Origin: Tethya wilhelma
Taxonomy: Eukaryota > Porifera > Demospongiae > Tethyida > Tethyidae
Direction of reading: 5' to 3'
Assembly (NCBI GenBank): GCA_964030475.1
Contig: CAXIPT010000055.1
Location: forward strand, 1 to 64,000
DNA: 64,000 nucleotides
The translations under genes were made by a program, and so were the position numbers. The notes under the pieces are model-generated. The model searched no databases. It was not told the origin of the DNA and was given only the letters and a program-made list of their open reading frames with translations. Shown piece by piece: positions 35,779-46,786 of this stretch (position 1 is its first letter; each line of letters begins with the position of its first letter).

Positions 35779-36314
35779 ATGGCAGCTGGATTGTTTGACA
35801 GCTGTATTATGTGTTTAAAAAAATTGAACTTCAAGAATGTCTAGCAAGAGCGCCAAGAGGCACCAATCAAGCTTAAAGACAATGTTTTGTCACCTGAATC
35901 TGTTCCTACAGCAAGTGAGTTAAGTACTTGTTTATTTAGAGTACTTACACTAAGTACGTGCTAAGTGCATTAGCTAGCCACATACATACTGAGCTGGCAG
36001 CATGCTTCACTAGGTAGCGCATGGCTTCTCTGCTAATTGAGACTCTTAAATAGTATAATAAACACTTGTCCATGGAAATACAGCTAGATCAGGCTTAAGG
36101 TATAGTATTTTTGTATATGCAGAGTGGTGTACTGTCCTATGTTTGGATGACAACAAGGAATACTGCAGCAATATCAAGGATTTGGAATCAGAAAATGGAT
36201 TGGCACTAAAAGATTGTGATTTGAAGCCTGGCAATACTGTTGTGTGGCACTACAGAGGTGCTCCATACAAAGCTGAGCTGCAGGAAATATTTGGTAAGCT
36301 AATCAAGTCACATG

Positions 36315-36349
<35 letters not shown>

Positions 36350-37716
36350 CATGCACAGAGAGCAAGGACAAAAACCAGCAAAAAAGGCCAGGAAGTTTGA
36401 CGAAGATAGCTCATCTGATAATCATGATGGATTATCCTTGGATACTGACCTTGTAAGGCAATCAAATATTTCAGTGGAGCTGTACGTCATACACTTTGAA
36501 CCCTCACTATTTTTATATATAGGGAGCTATGGAAGGAATAGTCCAGACGTTGAGTCCACTAAATGGTACTGGTAGTGAGTTATCATCCGGCAGAAGTTAC
36601 CAATGTCATGGTAAGCAATAACGGTCACAATAATAATATCATTATATGCATCTTACGAATTGTATTATTATTAGAAGCAACGTAAACGAAAACCAAGCCA
36701 AGTACAAGCTGTATCATCTCAGAGAAAACCAAGGCCAGACAAAGTTAAGGTTAATTTAAACTAATCTATGGAGTTCATTGGTTAAATGTTTGACACAAAA
36801 TTTTGTGTTCAGCACAAGCAAAAGACTGGCGATCCCAAAGATAACATTGATAAGGTAGCAATTATTTTTACCTTCAAAATTAATAAGTACTAACATTAGT
36901 ATGTATTGATATAATGTAGAAGCAGATATCACAAGAGGCAACTGGAATCACACCTCTCAGGACTCCACCCTCACTAACATCTAGTGCTTTTGGGAAAAAA
37001 CTTACTGACGTGGCTAAATCTGCTTCTCTTAGCCATACAACGACAGAGAAACAAGTCCAGCAGTCTTCAAGCAATGCAAGTAACATGTACGAATCGAAGC
37101 TTCTTCAAGGCATATAATAAAATTTAACAAATTATATTTTGCATGCAGAACCTACAATTAAACCGAATAGAGAAGAAGTTAGATCAATTGTTAGCAGCTG
37201 TTTCCAAACAAAAGCATACAAAGCAAGAGCGTGATGACACTGTCACAATTGATAGTGACATAGATGAAGAGGAAGATCAGGATTATATATCGGTATTTGC
37301 TAAATTTTAAATTCTTTGATGCACAATATTATTAGTAACAACAAATTGTAGGAGAATGGTGTCCATCTGCTACATTTAAGGGCTGAATCAACCCCTGAAA
37401 AATATGCTTTAGCTCTCATGGATGCACTATTCACTGACAGTGAAATGGCTACATGCTGCTACACAGAGAGCAAGAGGAGCACCAAGCCTCCACTACCAAA
37501 GAATTCTGTTATGCTCTTAGAAAGTAAGCAGATTAATATAATATATGCAAATAAATTAATCATAATTTATTTTTGTTTAAATTAGAATGCATTAATAAGA
37601 AATTTGGAAAGGGTACAACCCTGAAGCATGCTGCAGAAATAAGACAAAAGTGCAACCAGAAATGTATCGATGCAAACAAAAGAGTAAAGAAAGAAAAGGA
37701 AAGGAGTGAAAAATAA
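35779..37716 (+). CDS. BEN-domain protein, ten exons
   Basis: BEN domains bind DNA or mediate protein contacts in chromatin proteins. Predicted exons: 35779–35914, 36123–36293, 36361–36452, 36523–36610, 36675–36749, 36813–36854, 36920–37075, 37149–37292, 37352–37523, 37586–37716 (stop TAA 37714–37716). Exon 2 reads KDCDLKPGNTVVWHYRGAPY. Exons 5–6 are basic (KQRKRK), and exon 8 has a coiled-coil type segment with RIEKKLDQLL plus an acidic tail. Exons 9–10 encode the BEN domain (ALALMDALFTDSEMATCCY, NKKFGKGTTLKHAAEIRQK). Intron 7 uses a GC donor (GCAAGT). Odd points are an in-frame TAG at 35842–35844 in exon 1 and a one-base phase mismatch between exons 4 and 5. It may be a gene with sequencing errors or a recent pseudogene. 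It starts 38 bp after Mutator copy 1. Confidence 0.75.
36316..36350. repeat. CA microsatellite in BEN intron 2
   Basis: A run of CA units ends ten bases before the acceptor of exon 3, so length changes could affect splicing. That effect is inference. Confidence 0.9.
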
Positions 37717-37950
37717 GAGAATAAAGAAGGAAAAGGAACTGAGTGAAAACTAAACCTCCATTAAGGATTGGTATTGATACTTATAAAGAACATATTAAAC
37801 TGAGTAAAGATGTAAGCATTCGATCGTTTTTAAGTTCGGTTATTAGCTTTTGTTAGGCCTTCAAGATTTGTAGTCAATCTTAAGTTATGTTTAAGTATAA
37901 CTTACAAGTAAAATCTTGTAATAATTTCATTTTAAGATCTTGACAGAATC

Positions 37951-38163
37951 TTTTTTTTTTTTTTTTTAATGTGCCCCTTTGGGTTTACCACAATTGTGGC
38001 TAACGAGGGCCTACAAATAGCCTAAGGCTAATGAACGCAGGTCCCCCGGGACCGACGGCTTTACAACCCCTCCGAAGGATGCGGTGAAATTCACCTCCTC
38101 ATTTTTTGGGGTAGAGCTGAGGTAGGCAGAGCTCGAAAGATATTATTCCCAACAGTTTCCCAT
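37951..38163 (-). mobile_element. Short retroposon (SINE or 5'-truncated LINE end)
   Basis: A 17-base T run at 37951 is a poly(A) tail on the minus strand. The body contains AAGCCGTCGGTCCCGGGGGA and a GTGGTAAACCCAAAGGGGC tract next to the tail. AAGATCTTGACAGRATC flanks both sides (37934–37950, 38164–38180) with one mismatch, as expected for target-primed insertion. The surrounding DNA is rich in AAGATCTT, which slightly weakens the duplication argument. Confidence 0.75.
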
Positions 38164-38325
38164 AAGATCTTGACAGGATCTTATATTATTATCAATGATC
38201 TTAACAGTTATTGCAAGCTTCTTATGACAAGATCTTATAAGATCTTGCAAGTTTATGAAACATCTTATGTCTGATATTCTTAGTAAGATCTTATTCTTGA
38301 CAAGATCTTAATTAAGATTTTTTTG
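38164..38325. repeat. AAGATCTT-rich degenerate repeat
   Basis: Repeated palindromic AAGATCTT and TTGACAAGATCTTA tracts, which continue the pattern seen at 37855–37950 before the retroposon. Confidence 0.6.
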
Positions 38326-38329
38326 CTGG

Positions 38330-39350
38330 GAGTGAAAAAAACAATGGAAATGTAATGAGACATAGGAATAGCCAAATCGTAAAAAGAAAGCGGAATGGCT
38401 GTTTGAGTATGTGCAGAATCATTCCTGTGTGGGCTGCATGTAGTACTCTCTTCCCATGTTGAGTCCCTCATGTTGCCCATTGGAATAATTCTTTAAACAG
38501 CCATTCCATCTTGTTTGCTTTCCTTTTTACGATTTGGCCATTCCTATGTCTCATTACATTTCCTATGTTTTTTTGTTGTTTGTTCTAATTTTTTCATAAT
38601 TCTATATCACTGTTGAGTTTGTATGTATATGGTAGCTACTTGTACATTATCAGCATGGATATTATAGCTTATATTATGATCTATGCTCTCAGTATAAAAG
38701 TCAAGAGGAGGCTGGAGCTGTATCTTTGCTTTGCTCATCTTCTTATAATGAAAACTATATAACAAAGTAGTCTATTTACCTCCTAAACATTTAAGACTGA
38801 CCCTGGTTACAGAGACTTCAGCACAACCAGAAATCTTCAGGTAAACAGGTAGGGCAATGAATATTCCGATTCCAAATAACGCACACTTGTCTAACTAGAA
38901 AAGGGTCTTCAACTTGATTTCCAAGGTAGCTAATGAATAATTAATGAGTATAGAAATGAATGGCTGCCATACAGAGAAGGTGCGTTTCGTCTTATATCTA
39001 GCGACTCACCTAGAAAGACGAATAACCGATACAAAAAGCACGTTAAGACAAAGTTTTTTCATTCAAGAATTAGCTTCTGAAAGAGAGCTGTCTTTGAGAA
39101 AGTCATTCCAATATAGAAGAAGATAAAGAACATCGAGAAAATTGGAGGTTTGGCATACTTTAGTTTGTTACTGTAGTGATGGTTTTAGACTATATTTTTA
39201 GGCTTAATAGAAAGAGAAAAGGCTAAATAGTAGCTTAAGAAGCCTTGTAGTGCCAAGCGCTCAGTTTTTGCAGAATTATTCATGTGAATACTAATGGGCC
39301 ATCCGTGCCATTCCTATGTAACCAGTACTACCGTACTGGGAATATGGTAG
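38330..39350 (-). repeat. Foldback repeat A plus B right half
   Basis: The A arms are at 38335–38410 and 38500–38580. The B body follows (tract AGAGGAGGCTGGAGCTG, CAAATAACGCACACTTG) and ends in the hairpin before GGGAATATGG. Confidence 0.8.
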
Positions 39351-40350
39351 TTACTATCAGCATGAATATTATAGCTTATGTTATAACCTATGCTAAAAGT
39401 CACCATGAAGCATCTCAGGAGCCTAAAATTTACTTGCTTTGCTCATATGTAACAAAGTGGTCTATTCACCTCCCAAATATTTAAGACTGAAAGGTAACTG
39501 GTTACAGAGACTTCAGCACAACCAGAACTCTTCAGGTAGAACAGGCAGGGGAGCGAATATTTGGATTTCAAATAACGCACACTTGTCTAACCGGAAAAGG
39601 GTCGTCAACCTGATTTCCAGGTAGCTAATGAATTATTAATGAGTATTCCCAGTATGGTAATACTGGGTACATAGGAATGGCACGGATGGCCCATTAGCGC
39701 AATACAAATATTTGCGCGAATAACTCTGCAAAAACTTAGCACCTAGCAGTAAAAGGCTTCTTAAGCTACTATTTAGCCTTTTCTCGTTCTATTGAGCCTA
39801 AAAACATTTTCTAAAACCATCGCTAAAGTAACCAACTAAAGTATGCCAAACCTCCCATTTTCTCCATCTTCTTCTTCTTCTTCTTCTTCTTCTATCTTGG
39901 AACTATTTTTCTCAAAGACCATTCGCTTTCAGAAGCACGAAAAAACTTGGTTTCTTTGTCTTCATGTGCTTTTTGTATCGGTTATTCGTCTTTCTAGCTT
40001 AGTCGCTAGATACAAGACGAAAAGTGCCTTCTCCGTATGGCAGCCATTCATTTCTATACTCATTAATAATTCATTAGCTACCCTGGAACTCAAGTTGACG
40101 ACCCTTTTCCAGTTAGACAAGTGTGCGTTATTTGGAATCTGAATATTCGCTGCCATGCCTGTTTTACCTGAAGATTTCTGGTTGTGCTGAAGTCTCTGTA
40201 ACCAGGGTCAGTCTTAAATATTTAGGAATACATAGACTACTTTGTTACATAGCTGTCATTATAAGAAGATGAGCAAAGCAAGTAAATTTTGTAAGATACA
40301 GCTGGATGCTTAATTCACCTGACTTTTATACTGAGAGCATAGATCATAAC
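39351..40350. repeat. Foldback repeat B, facing partial copies
   Basis: 39351–39650 is B body in minus orientation (GAAGCATCTCAGGAGCC, TCTATTCACCTCCCAAATAT). At 39652 a plus-oriented copy begins with a decayed hairpin and runs to about 40350, containing a CTT microsatellite (39868–39895). Confidence 0.7.
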
Positions 40351-40352
40351 AT

Positions 40353-42063
40353 TCCCAGTACGGTAGTACTGGTATGGCACGGATGGCCTATTAGCGCAAT
40401 ACAAATATTCATGCGAATAACTCTGCAAAAACTGAGCACTTAGCACTAAAGGCTTCTTAAGCTACTATTTAGCTCTTTCTTTTTCTAATGAGCCCAAAAA
40501 CATGGCCTAAAACCGTCGCTAAAGTAACAAACACAAACATGCCAAACCTCCAAATTTCTCCATCTTCTTCTTCTATCTTGGCTCGAGTTTTTTCAGAGAC
40601 TATTCACTTTTAGAAGCTGATTCTTGAACAAATGAACTTGGTTTCTTCCGGGACAGTCACTTTTGCCATCAATTTTTAGCGCCTCTCATTTAATAACTAG
40701 ATACAAGGCGAAAAGTGCCTCCTCCATATGGCCGCCATTAAATTTCTACACTAATGCATAATTCATTAGCTTCTTGAAAATTCGAATTGACGACCCTTTC
40801 CACACACAAAAGTGTGCGTTATTTGGAATTCAAATGCAAGTTGCCTGGAGCTACCTGGATGCTCTTGCTCTTCTTAAGAAACGAATCAGGACTTTGATTA
40901 TCATAACATATAGAAAGGCAAGTAAACCTTATGATACAGCTCCTGCCTCCAAATCATGCAAATGACTGAGATGTGTGTTACACTTCAGTATCAAGCAGGC
41001 TCGGTACACAACTTACTGAGCAGCCCGGCTACAGTCTAGCTGGCTTGCCAGACTACTAGCTTAGTAGCTAGCTACACATACCAACTCAATTGTGATTTGT
41101 AGAATTATGGAAAAATGAGAACAAACAAGTACAAAAAACATTGGAAATGTAATCAGACACAGGAATGGCTAAATCGTAAAAAGAACGCAAACAAGATGGA
41201 ATGGCTGTTAAGAGTGTGTACTCAGTGTAGTTAAGGATGCCTCAAATTTTAAGGAAGTTAAGGACATAATTAAAGGTTTACCCCTTCGTGTTTTAACTAC
41301 TGGAAGACCAAACTTAATAACCATCGTATTTTTATAGTATTGGATATAAATTGTGAAAATGTAAATGAAATATCACTTGTGGGCGTGGCTACAGACAAAA
41401 ATACATAGTTTTGTAAATGCAGAGCTGAATGTTTATTTGAAGAGGCATTTTTCCCCTTATCTAGTACCATATAATATTAGATCTGCCCGGAAATCGGGTT
41501 ACCAATCATTAATTAGTGAGAAATAATCAATATGCATATATAATTAGGTGTGCAATATTAAGAAATAGGCCTATTTCTCTCTGTTTCTACCTAATAAAGT
41601 TTGTAAGACCAAGTTTCCAAGCAGATTCAAAATCTTGAAGATAAATACAATATTCTGACAAAATATGACATTGTAAAAATAAATATCCAGCTCTGCATCT
41701 TTGCATTAAGGTCTTACAAAGAGGACATCATCCTCTCCCGACCCTGCGGATCACATGACATTCACACTTGAAAATATTTCTATCATTGGTCAAACATTCA
41801 ATATATGTAAGGTTTTGGTGAATTTAATAAATTCCTGAAGAAATATCCAAACTACAAATTGTACATTATTAGGCTATTTTAAAAGTTGAGGCAGCCTTAA
41901 CTACACTGAGTAAAGAATTCTTCCTGTGGGCAAAATGAGAGACTCAATAAGGAGATTGTTAAATGCAGCCCATACAGGAAGAATTCTGCACACACTCAAC
42001 AGCCATTCCATCCTGTTTGCGTTCTTTTTACGATTTAGCCATTCCTGTGTCTCATTACATTTC
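40353..42063 (+). repeat. Foldback repeat B left half plus A, with an insertion
   Basis: The hairpin is at 40353. The B body runs to ~41000, and A arms lie at 41133–41218 and 41912–42063. Element 41221–41910 splits the A centre. An N at 42064 ends the copy. Confidence 0.75.
41221..41910. mobile_element. TA-flanked TIR element, 690 bp
   Basis: Ends CTCAGTGTAGTTAAGG and CCTTAACTACACTGAG with TA at 41219–41220 and 41911–41912. Inverted similarity extends inward through a TGAGGCA/TGCCTCA tract. The split target restores the normal A sequence (GTGTGTA…AAGAATTCTTCC). No transposase seen; Tc1/mariner-like by flanks. Confidence 0.85.
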
Positions 42064-42064
42064 N

Positions 42065-42170
42065 TGCTAAGCGCTCAGTTTTTGCAGAGTTATTCACGTG
42101 AATATTTGTATTGCGCTAATGGGCCATCCGTGCCATTCCTGTGTACCCAGTACTACCGTACTGGGAATAT
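42065..42170 (-). repeat. Foldback repeat B, hairpin end only
   Basis: Begins immediately after the N with GCTAAGCGCTCAGTTTTTGC and ends in the standard hairpin. Confidence 0.8.
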
Positions 42171-42439
42171 CAATGTAGAGCTTATCTAAAAGGTGTTCTC
42201 TGCTTGCTTTAAGAAGAATTGTAGTCTGATAGACCCAGCGCTGCTGCGTAGTGGCCAACTTTAAAGCGCTGCAGGCTACTTTAGTCAGTCTGTCTTATTT
42301 CAGTGCACTCGAAGTGCTTTTGAGTTCAAAGATCACGTAAGCAATAACATTTCCGCGCGTCACGTATCCGCGAACTTACGTAATTCTAAATACTCGAATG
42401 AAACATTTGGGCCCAGTCCTTAACATACCTGAGTTGACA

Positions 42440-44298
42440 GCTTTTTGTATATAGTTGAGGCTGGTCCAGACTACGTATGCATGTCCTGTCATAGAATGAT
42501 GTGTCGACAAAGTGTAGTAGACTTCCAACGAGACAAGTATACCAAGGCTAGTGATGATGTGCTAAAAAGTGTGTTTAGTCCAAAGCATAAACGTGTGAGT
42601 CCAAATGAAAAATGTTGTGTGCAAAACACGTCAATCAGCTTTATCCAGAGGTAACATGCCACTATTGTCTAAAGCTAATGGACTAGAATTGTGTAAAGTT
42701 TCTCTTGAGTTGTCATGTTAAAATGAGTTGGAAGCCAGACTGATCTCATTGCGTGTTCCATTTATGAAGATTGTAGCATTACCCTCTGGCAACAATCCAT
42801 GGTCCACCTGTTAATGTTCCTACCAACATAGATAATGTCTGCACTGTGTTGCCCCAGTTGCCTTCCCAATCTGAACTGATTCCACTAAAATTCAAACGTA
42901 AGCTTGTGTACAAGGGACACTACTACATGTATGGCTATGTAACTCCAGAGAAGCTTATAAATGCACTGAAATGGTTAAAAGCCAATAACCAAAGAGATAT
43001 CTATAAACAATGATTGGGTTGATGATGCCATCAGTAATGATCCTGAATTGTTCAGTAGTCTGCTTAATCTCCCTGACATACAGCCTGATCATCGTGATAC
43101 TCAGCCTAAACAATGTGATAGACAGCCTGATATCATGGAGTGTGAGCCTAGCCCCAGAAAAAGGCAATTGATTCTGCACAATCTGTCTTTAATGAGCCCA
43201 TGGATGTTGATGAACCATCTATTGATGACAGTGATGGTGTGCATACCCAAATGATAAGAGCATTTGAATCCCTCAGAGTTAAAGCAATGGTTTTCAAATT
43301 CATGATGTGTCTGCAAATGGAGACTGTGTGTACAATTCAGTATTAGTCCAGCTAACAGCTCTAGGTATATGTGAGGCAAGCAATAGTAGTGAACTGAGAC
43401 AAATGGTAGCAGATCATTTGGAAAGCCATAAAGATGACTAGTGTCACTTTGTATCTGAAGCCATTGAAACTAACAATAGATGCAATGCTGATACTGAAGC
43501 CCCTAATGAAGATGATGCGCTCATAGCTGCAGAAACAGACCCTGATAGAAGAACTGAGTTGATGTGGAATAAATGTCAGTAGAGTCAGACGTGGTGCCTG
43601 GGGTGACAATATTGTGATAGCTGCCTTATGTACAGATTGAATGTGGATGTTGACAGTCACAATGCACACATGTTGAATGATTTAGCTGCAAAGAACCAAC
43701 AGTATTGTATCAATGCCTAAGATGCAGTAGCTGGTCAGACATCCCACATACATTGTCTAGCAATAGATCAGAGACTGGTGGTTTACATGGTGTGCTTACG
43801 TTAGCTGGTGTGATGTTGACAACTAATGTTGCTGTGTCAGATAATGGAGCCAGGGAAGAGGTTGTACATATTGTCACCAATAGCAGTAATAAAGTCAAAA
43901 CAGTGCTAGTTAAGTTTGACAATGGTCGAGTTGGTTCACAAGCAATCCAGCAAAGTGTGTACCGTAATGAACACCTTAATGCTGTTCCAATTGCAAAGCA
44001 TGAAGTTGTGGTTCTAGCAAAGGTCAGCCGTGGTTCTGAAATCACCCGGCTACAGTTCCCTTTGATGTTAGCATGGGCCACTACAATCCACAAAGTACAA
44101 GGCTTGACTCTAGATGAAATTGTTGTTGATATGAAGGGAGGCCATTTCAGTAGAGTGAAGTCACTGCAAGGACTACATATTGTGCCTCTGCTATCAAGAA
44201 AAGCACTGATATACAAGATGAAATGTCAAGACTTACTCAAAATGTATTGCCAGCTCCTACATAGCTACAATGTGTGTCACTGTGTAACCCCCACATGA
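42440..44298 (+). pseudogene. Helitron relic: DUF6570-like, OTU and Pif1-type helicase pieces
   Basis: Helitrons encode a Rep/helicase that moves DNA by rolling circle. The first piece (42445–42990) reads PDYVCMSCHRMMCRQSVV and later LVYKGHYMYGYVTPEKLINA, like the DUF6570 region of animal Helitrons. The second has an OTU-protease-like start with catalytic GDC at 43319–43327 (NGDCVYNSVLVQL) and an in-frame TAG at 43439–43441. The third (43705–44298) is the helicase C-terminus, with NGAREEVVHIVT and the motif ATTIHKVQGLTLDEIVV. The Rep nuclease and helicase Walker A parts are deleted, and frames change several times. A non-functional remnant. Confidence 0.75.
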
Positions 44299-44312
44299 CT
44301 ATTGCACTGTTA

Positions 44313-44517
44313 AACAAGTAAAAAAAAAACATTAGAACTGTAATGAAACACAGGAATGGCTAAATCGTAAAAAGAACGCAAACAAGATGAAATGGCTGTT
44401 AGAGTGTGTGCAGAATTCTTCCTGTATGGGCTGCATTTAACAATCTCCTTATTGATTCTGAGACTCTCATTTTGCCCACAGGAAGAATTCCTTACACACT
44501 CTAACAGCCATTCCATC
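44313..44517 (-). repeat. Foldback repeat A, cut by Ns
   Basis: Left arm and centre of A (AAACATTAGAACTGTAATG, GAATGGCTAAATCG) end at TTCCATC, then six Ns. Confidence 0.8.
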
Positions 44518-44523
44518 NNNNNN

Positions 44524-44890
44524 ACACAAGTGCTCTGGCTAGCAATGGATCTCTCCCTCACATGAACACAAGTGCTCTGGCTAGCAATGGATGTCTCACT
44601 CACATGGACACAAGTGCTCTGGCTAGCAATGGATCTCTCACTCATATGAACACAAGTGCTCTGGCTAGCAATGGATCTCTCACTCACATGAACACAAGTG
44701 CTCTGGCTAGCAATGGATCTCTCACTCACATGAACACAAGTGCTCAGGCTAGCAATGGATCTCTCCCTCACATGGACACAAGTGCTCAGGCTAGCAATGG
44801 ATCTCTCCACATGAACACAAGTGCTCTGGCTAGCAATGGATCTCTCACTCACATGAACACAAGTGTTCTGGTAACAGTGTATCTCTCGCT
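44524..44890 (+). repeat. 42-bp minisatellite, about nine units
   Basis: ACACAAGTGCTCTGGCTAGC opens each unit (44524, 44566, 44608, 44650, 44692, 44734, 44776, 44815, 44857). One unit is three bases short, so the frame stays open. The + strand reads MNTSALASNGSLTH; the minus strand is also open (SERSIASQSTCVHV). The last unit has lost one base. Confidence 0.9.
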
Positions 44891-44893
44891 CAC

Positions 44894-45361
44894 ATGGACA
44901 GTGACAATCAATTAGCAAGCAATACCTTATTTGATCCAGCTTGTGATGACTCTACTGCTGCCAGTGTTCCAGAAACAACAGTCTATCACACTTCACTCAT
45001 CAAAAGAGCATCACAGATCCTCCCTAAAAGCTCTGAGTCACTGCTTGTACAATTTGACAGCCTTCGCCATAGAACTAAACAAGAACAGAAAAAATTTCCT
45101 CGTCATTTGCGCTTACAAATGAGTAGCTTGTCTGAAAAACTTAAGAATACAATCTATAATCAACACAAACAACTGTGTACAAAGCTTGATGATTGGAGGA
45201 AAAACTTCATAGAGAATTATGTACGACAGCCTTCACACTCGGACATACCACCAGAGATACATAACACTATGAAGAAAGTTAAAATTTCAAAGATTTTACT
45301 TGAACATGAGTGGAAAGTGCAAGCAAAGAGCTCACCAGTGATCTTAGGTGTACATTACTGA
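44894..45361 (+). CDS. Unrecognised 155-codon ORF after the 42-bp repeats
   Basis: I do not recognise the family. The frame holds a serine/threonine-rich start, then a basic, helix-prone part (LRHRTKQEQKKFPRHLRLQM, TKLDDWRKNFIENYVRQP) and a lysine-rich C-terminus. The ATG continues the repeat's HM-D reading after a one-base shift in the last unit. The repeats may therefore once have been its N-terminal part. It follows the Helitron relic in the same orientation but an N run lies between, so a link is uncertain. No splice sites were chosen. Confidence 0.4.
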   Translation: MDSDNQLASNTLFDPACDDSTAASVPETTVYHTSLIKRASQILPKSSESLLVQFDSLRHRTKQEQKKFPRHLRLQMSSLSEKLKNTIYNQHKQLCTKLDDWRKNFIENYVRQPSHSDIPPEIHNTMKKVKISKILLEHEWKVQAKSSPVILGVHY

Positions 45362-45914
45362 ACCCTTTTTTGTGTGTTTTATAGTGTTGTTACCCAGTCC
45401 TATTGTATATTGTACTAAACCTTTGCTTTGTTTTTGTCTACTCAGTTCATGTTGTACTAAATCCTTGCTTTATTAATAGTGTCTTTTGTGTGTGGTGCTA
45501 CCCGGTACCCGGCAGACACATTTAAATTTAACTGTGTTTGTGCTTCATAATATAACTTACCGCTTTATATGAACCACCGTCACTTCACTCTCGATATCTC
45601 ACTTAGAAATTTCATTCACTCCTGACCTCGAGTACATTTTGTGAAGCATCCAATTCTCTCACTCTCTCGAGCTAGCTGAGCGCTTGCTACTTTCAGGCCA
45701 CGTGTTTTGTGACCTTTGCTTCCGTGACCTTTAGCTTTCGAGAAATGTTATGGTAAAACTTAGCGACAGAAATAATTGTGCGTAAATGGGCGTGCGCGGT
45801 CATCAGATATTCCATAAAATTTACATAATTGTAGTAGAATTTGTACAAAGTTATGTACCGATTTGAATATTCACTAAATAATGTAGTTTAGTAGTATTTT
45901 TGCCTTAACCTACC
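45362..45914. other. Non-coding stretch
   Basis: Nothing recognised beyond short T-rich tracts. A CACGTG site at 45701 stands alone. Confidence 0.4.
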
Positions 45915-46512
45915 TGAGTATATGTTATGATAATCAAAGTCCTGATTCATTTCTTAAGAAAAGCAACCAGGTTACTGGTATCACAAAATAGTTCCAGGCA
46001 ACTTGCATTTGAATTCCAAATAACGCACACTTTTGTGTGTGGAAAGGGTCGTCAATTTGAATTTTCTAGAAGCTAATGAATTATGCATGAGTGTAGAAAT
46101 TAATGGCGGCCATATGAAGGAGGCGCTTTTTGCCTTGTATCTAGCTACTCAATGAGAGGCACTAAAAGCCGATGGCAAAAGCGACTGTCCCGGAAGAAAC
46201 CAAGTTCATTCGTTCAAGAATCAGCTTCTAAAAGTGAATAGTCTCTGAGAAAACTCGAGCCAAGATAGAAGAAGAAGAAGAAGAAGAAGATGGAGAAATT
46301 TGGAGGTTTGGCATGTTTGTTTGTTACTTTAGCGATGGTTTTAGGCCATGTTTTTGGGCTCATTAGAAAGAGAAAGAGCTAAATAGTAGCTTAAGAAGCC
46401 TTTTAGTGCTAAGCGCTAAGTTTTTGCAGAGTTATTCGCGTGAATATTTGTATTGCGCTAATGGGCCATCCGTGCCATTCCTGTGTACCCAGTACTACCG
46501 TACTGGGAATAT
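45915..46512 (-). repeat. Foldback repeat B right half
   Basis: From ATAATCAAAGTCCTGATTC to the terminal hairpin, with a GAA microsatellite at 46269–46289. Very close to 27900–28472. Confidence 0.85.
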
Positions 46513-46520
46513 ATATATAT

Positions 46521-46585
46521 GCAGACACACAAATCCCTCGTTCGACACGCTTATGTGGGGCTCGCTCATGCTCACCCCAATTACA
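46521..46585 (-). repeat. Dispersed repeat D, inverted copy
   Basis: CCTCGTTCGACACGCTTATG followed by TGGGGCTCGCTCATGCTC; inverse of 23018–23085. Confidence 0.65.
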
Positions 46586-46786
46586 GTAATACATGAAATT
46601 GATACACAAACTGTAAAAAAAAATTGCTAGGTTTTATCTTTATCACTCTCGTTAGCACCAATAGTCATGGTAAACTATTGATCCCAGGATGCGGGACGTG
46701 GACCCCAAGTGATGTAGCTTCCCAAAAATGTTTGATACCTGCCCTAGCATGATTTGGTCTTCGATAAACCTAAAGTGTGTGCTTGT

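Noticed and set aside
43710..44216. 168-codon minus-strand ORF
   Set aside because: It is antisense to the helicase C-terminal piece, which has recognisable motifs on the + strand.
44524..44890. CRISPR array
   Set aside because: The 42-bp units are contiguous tandem repeats with no variable spacers, in a eukaryotic sequence.
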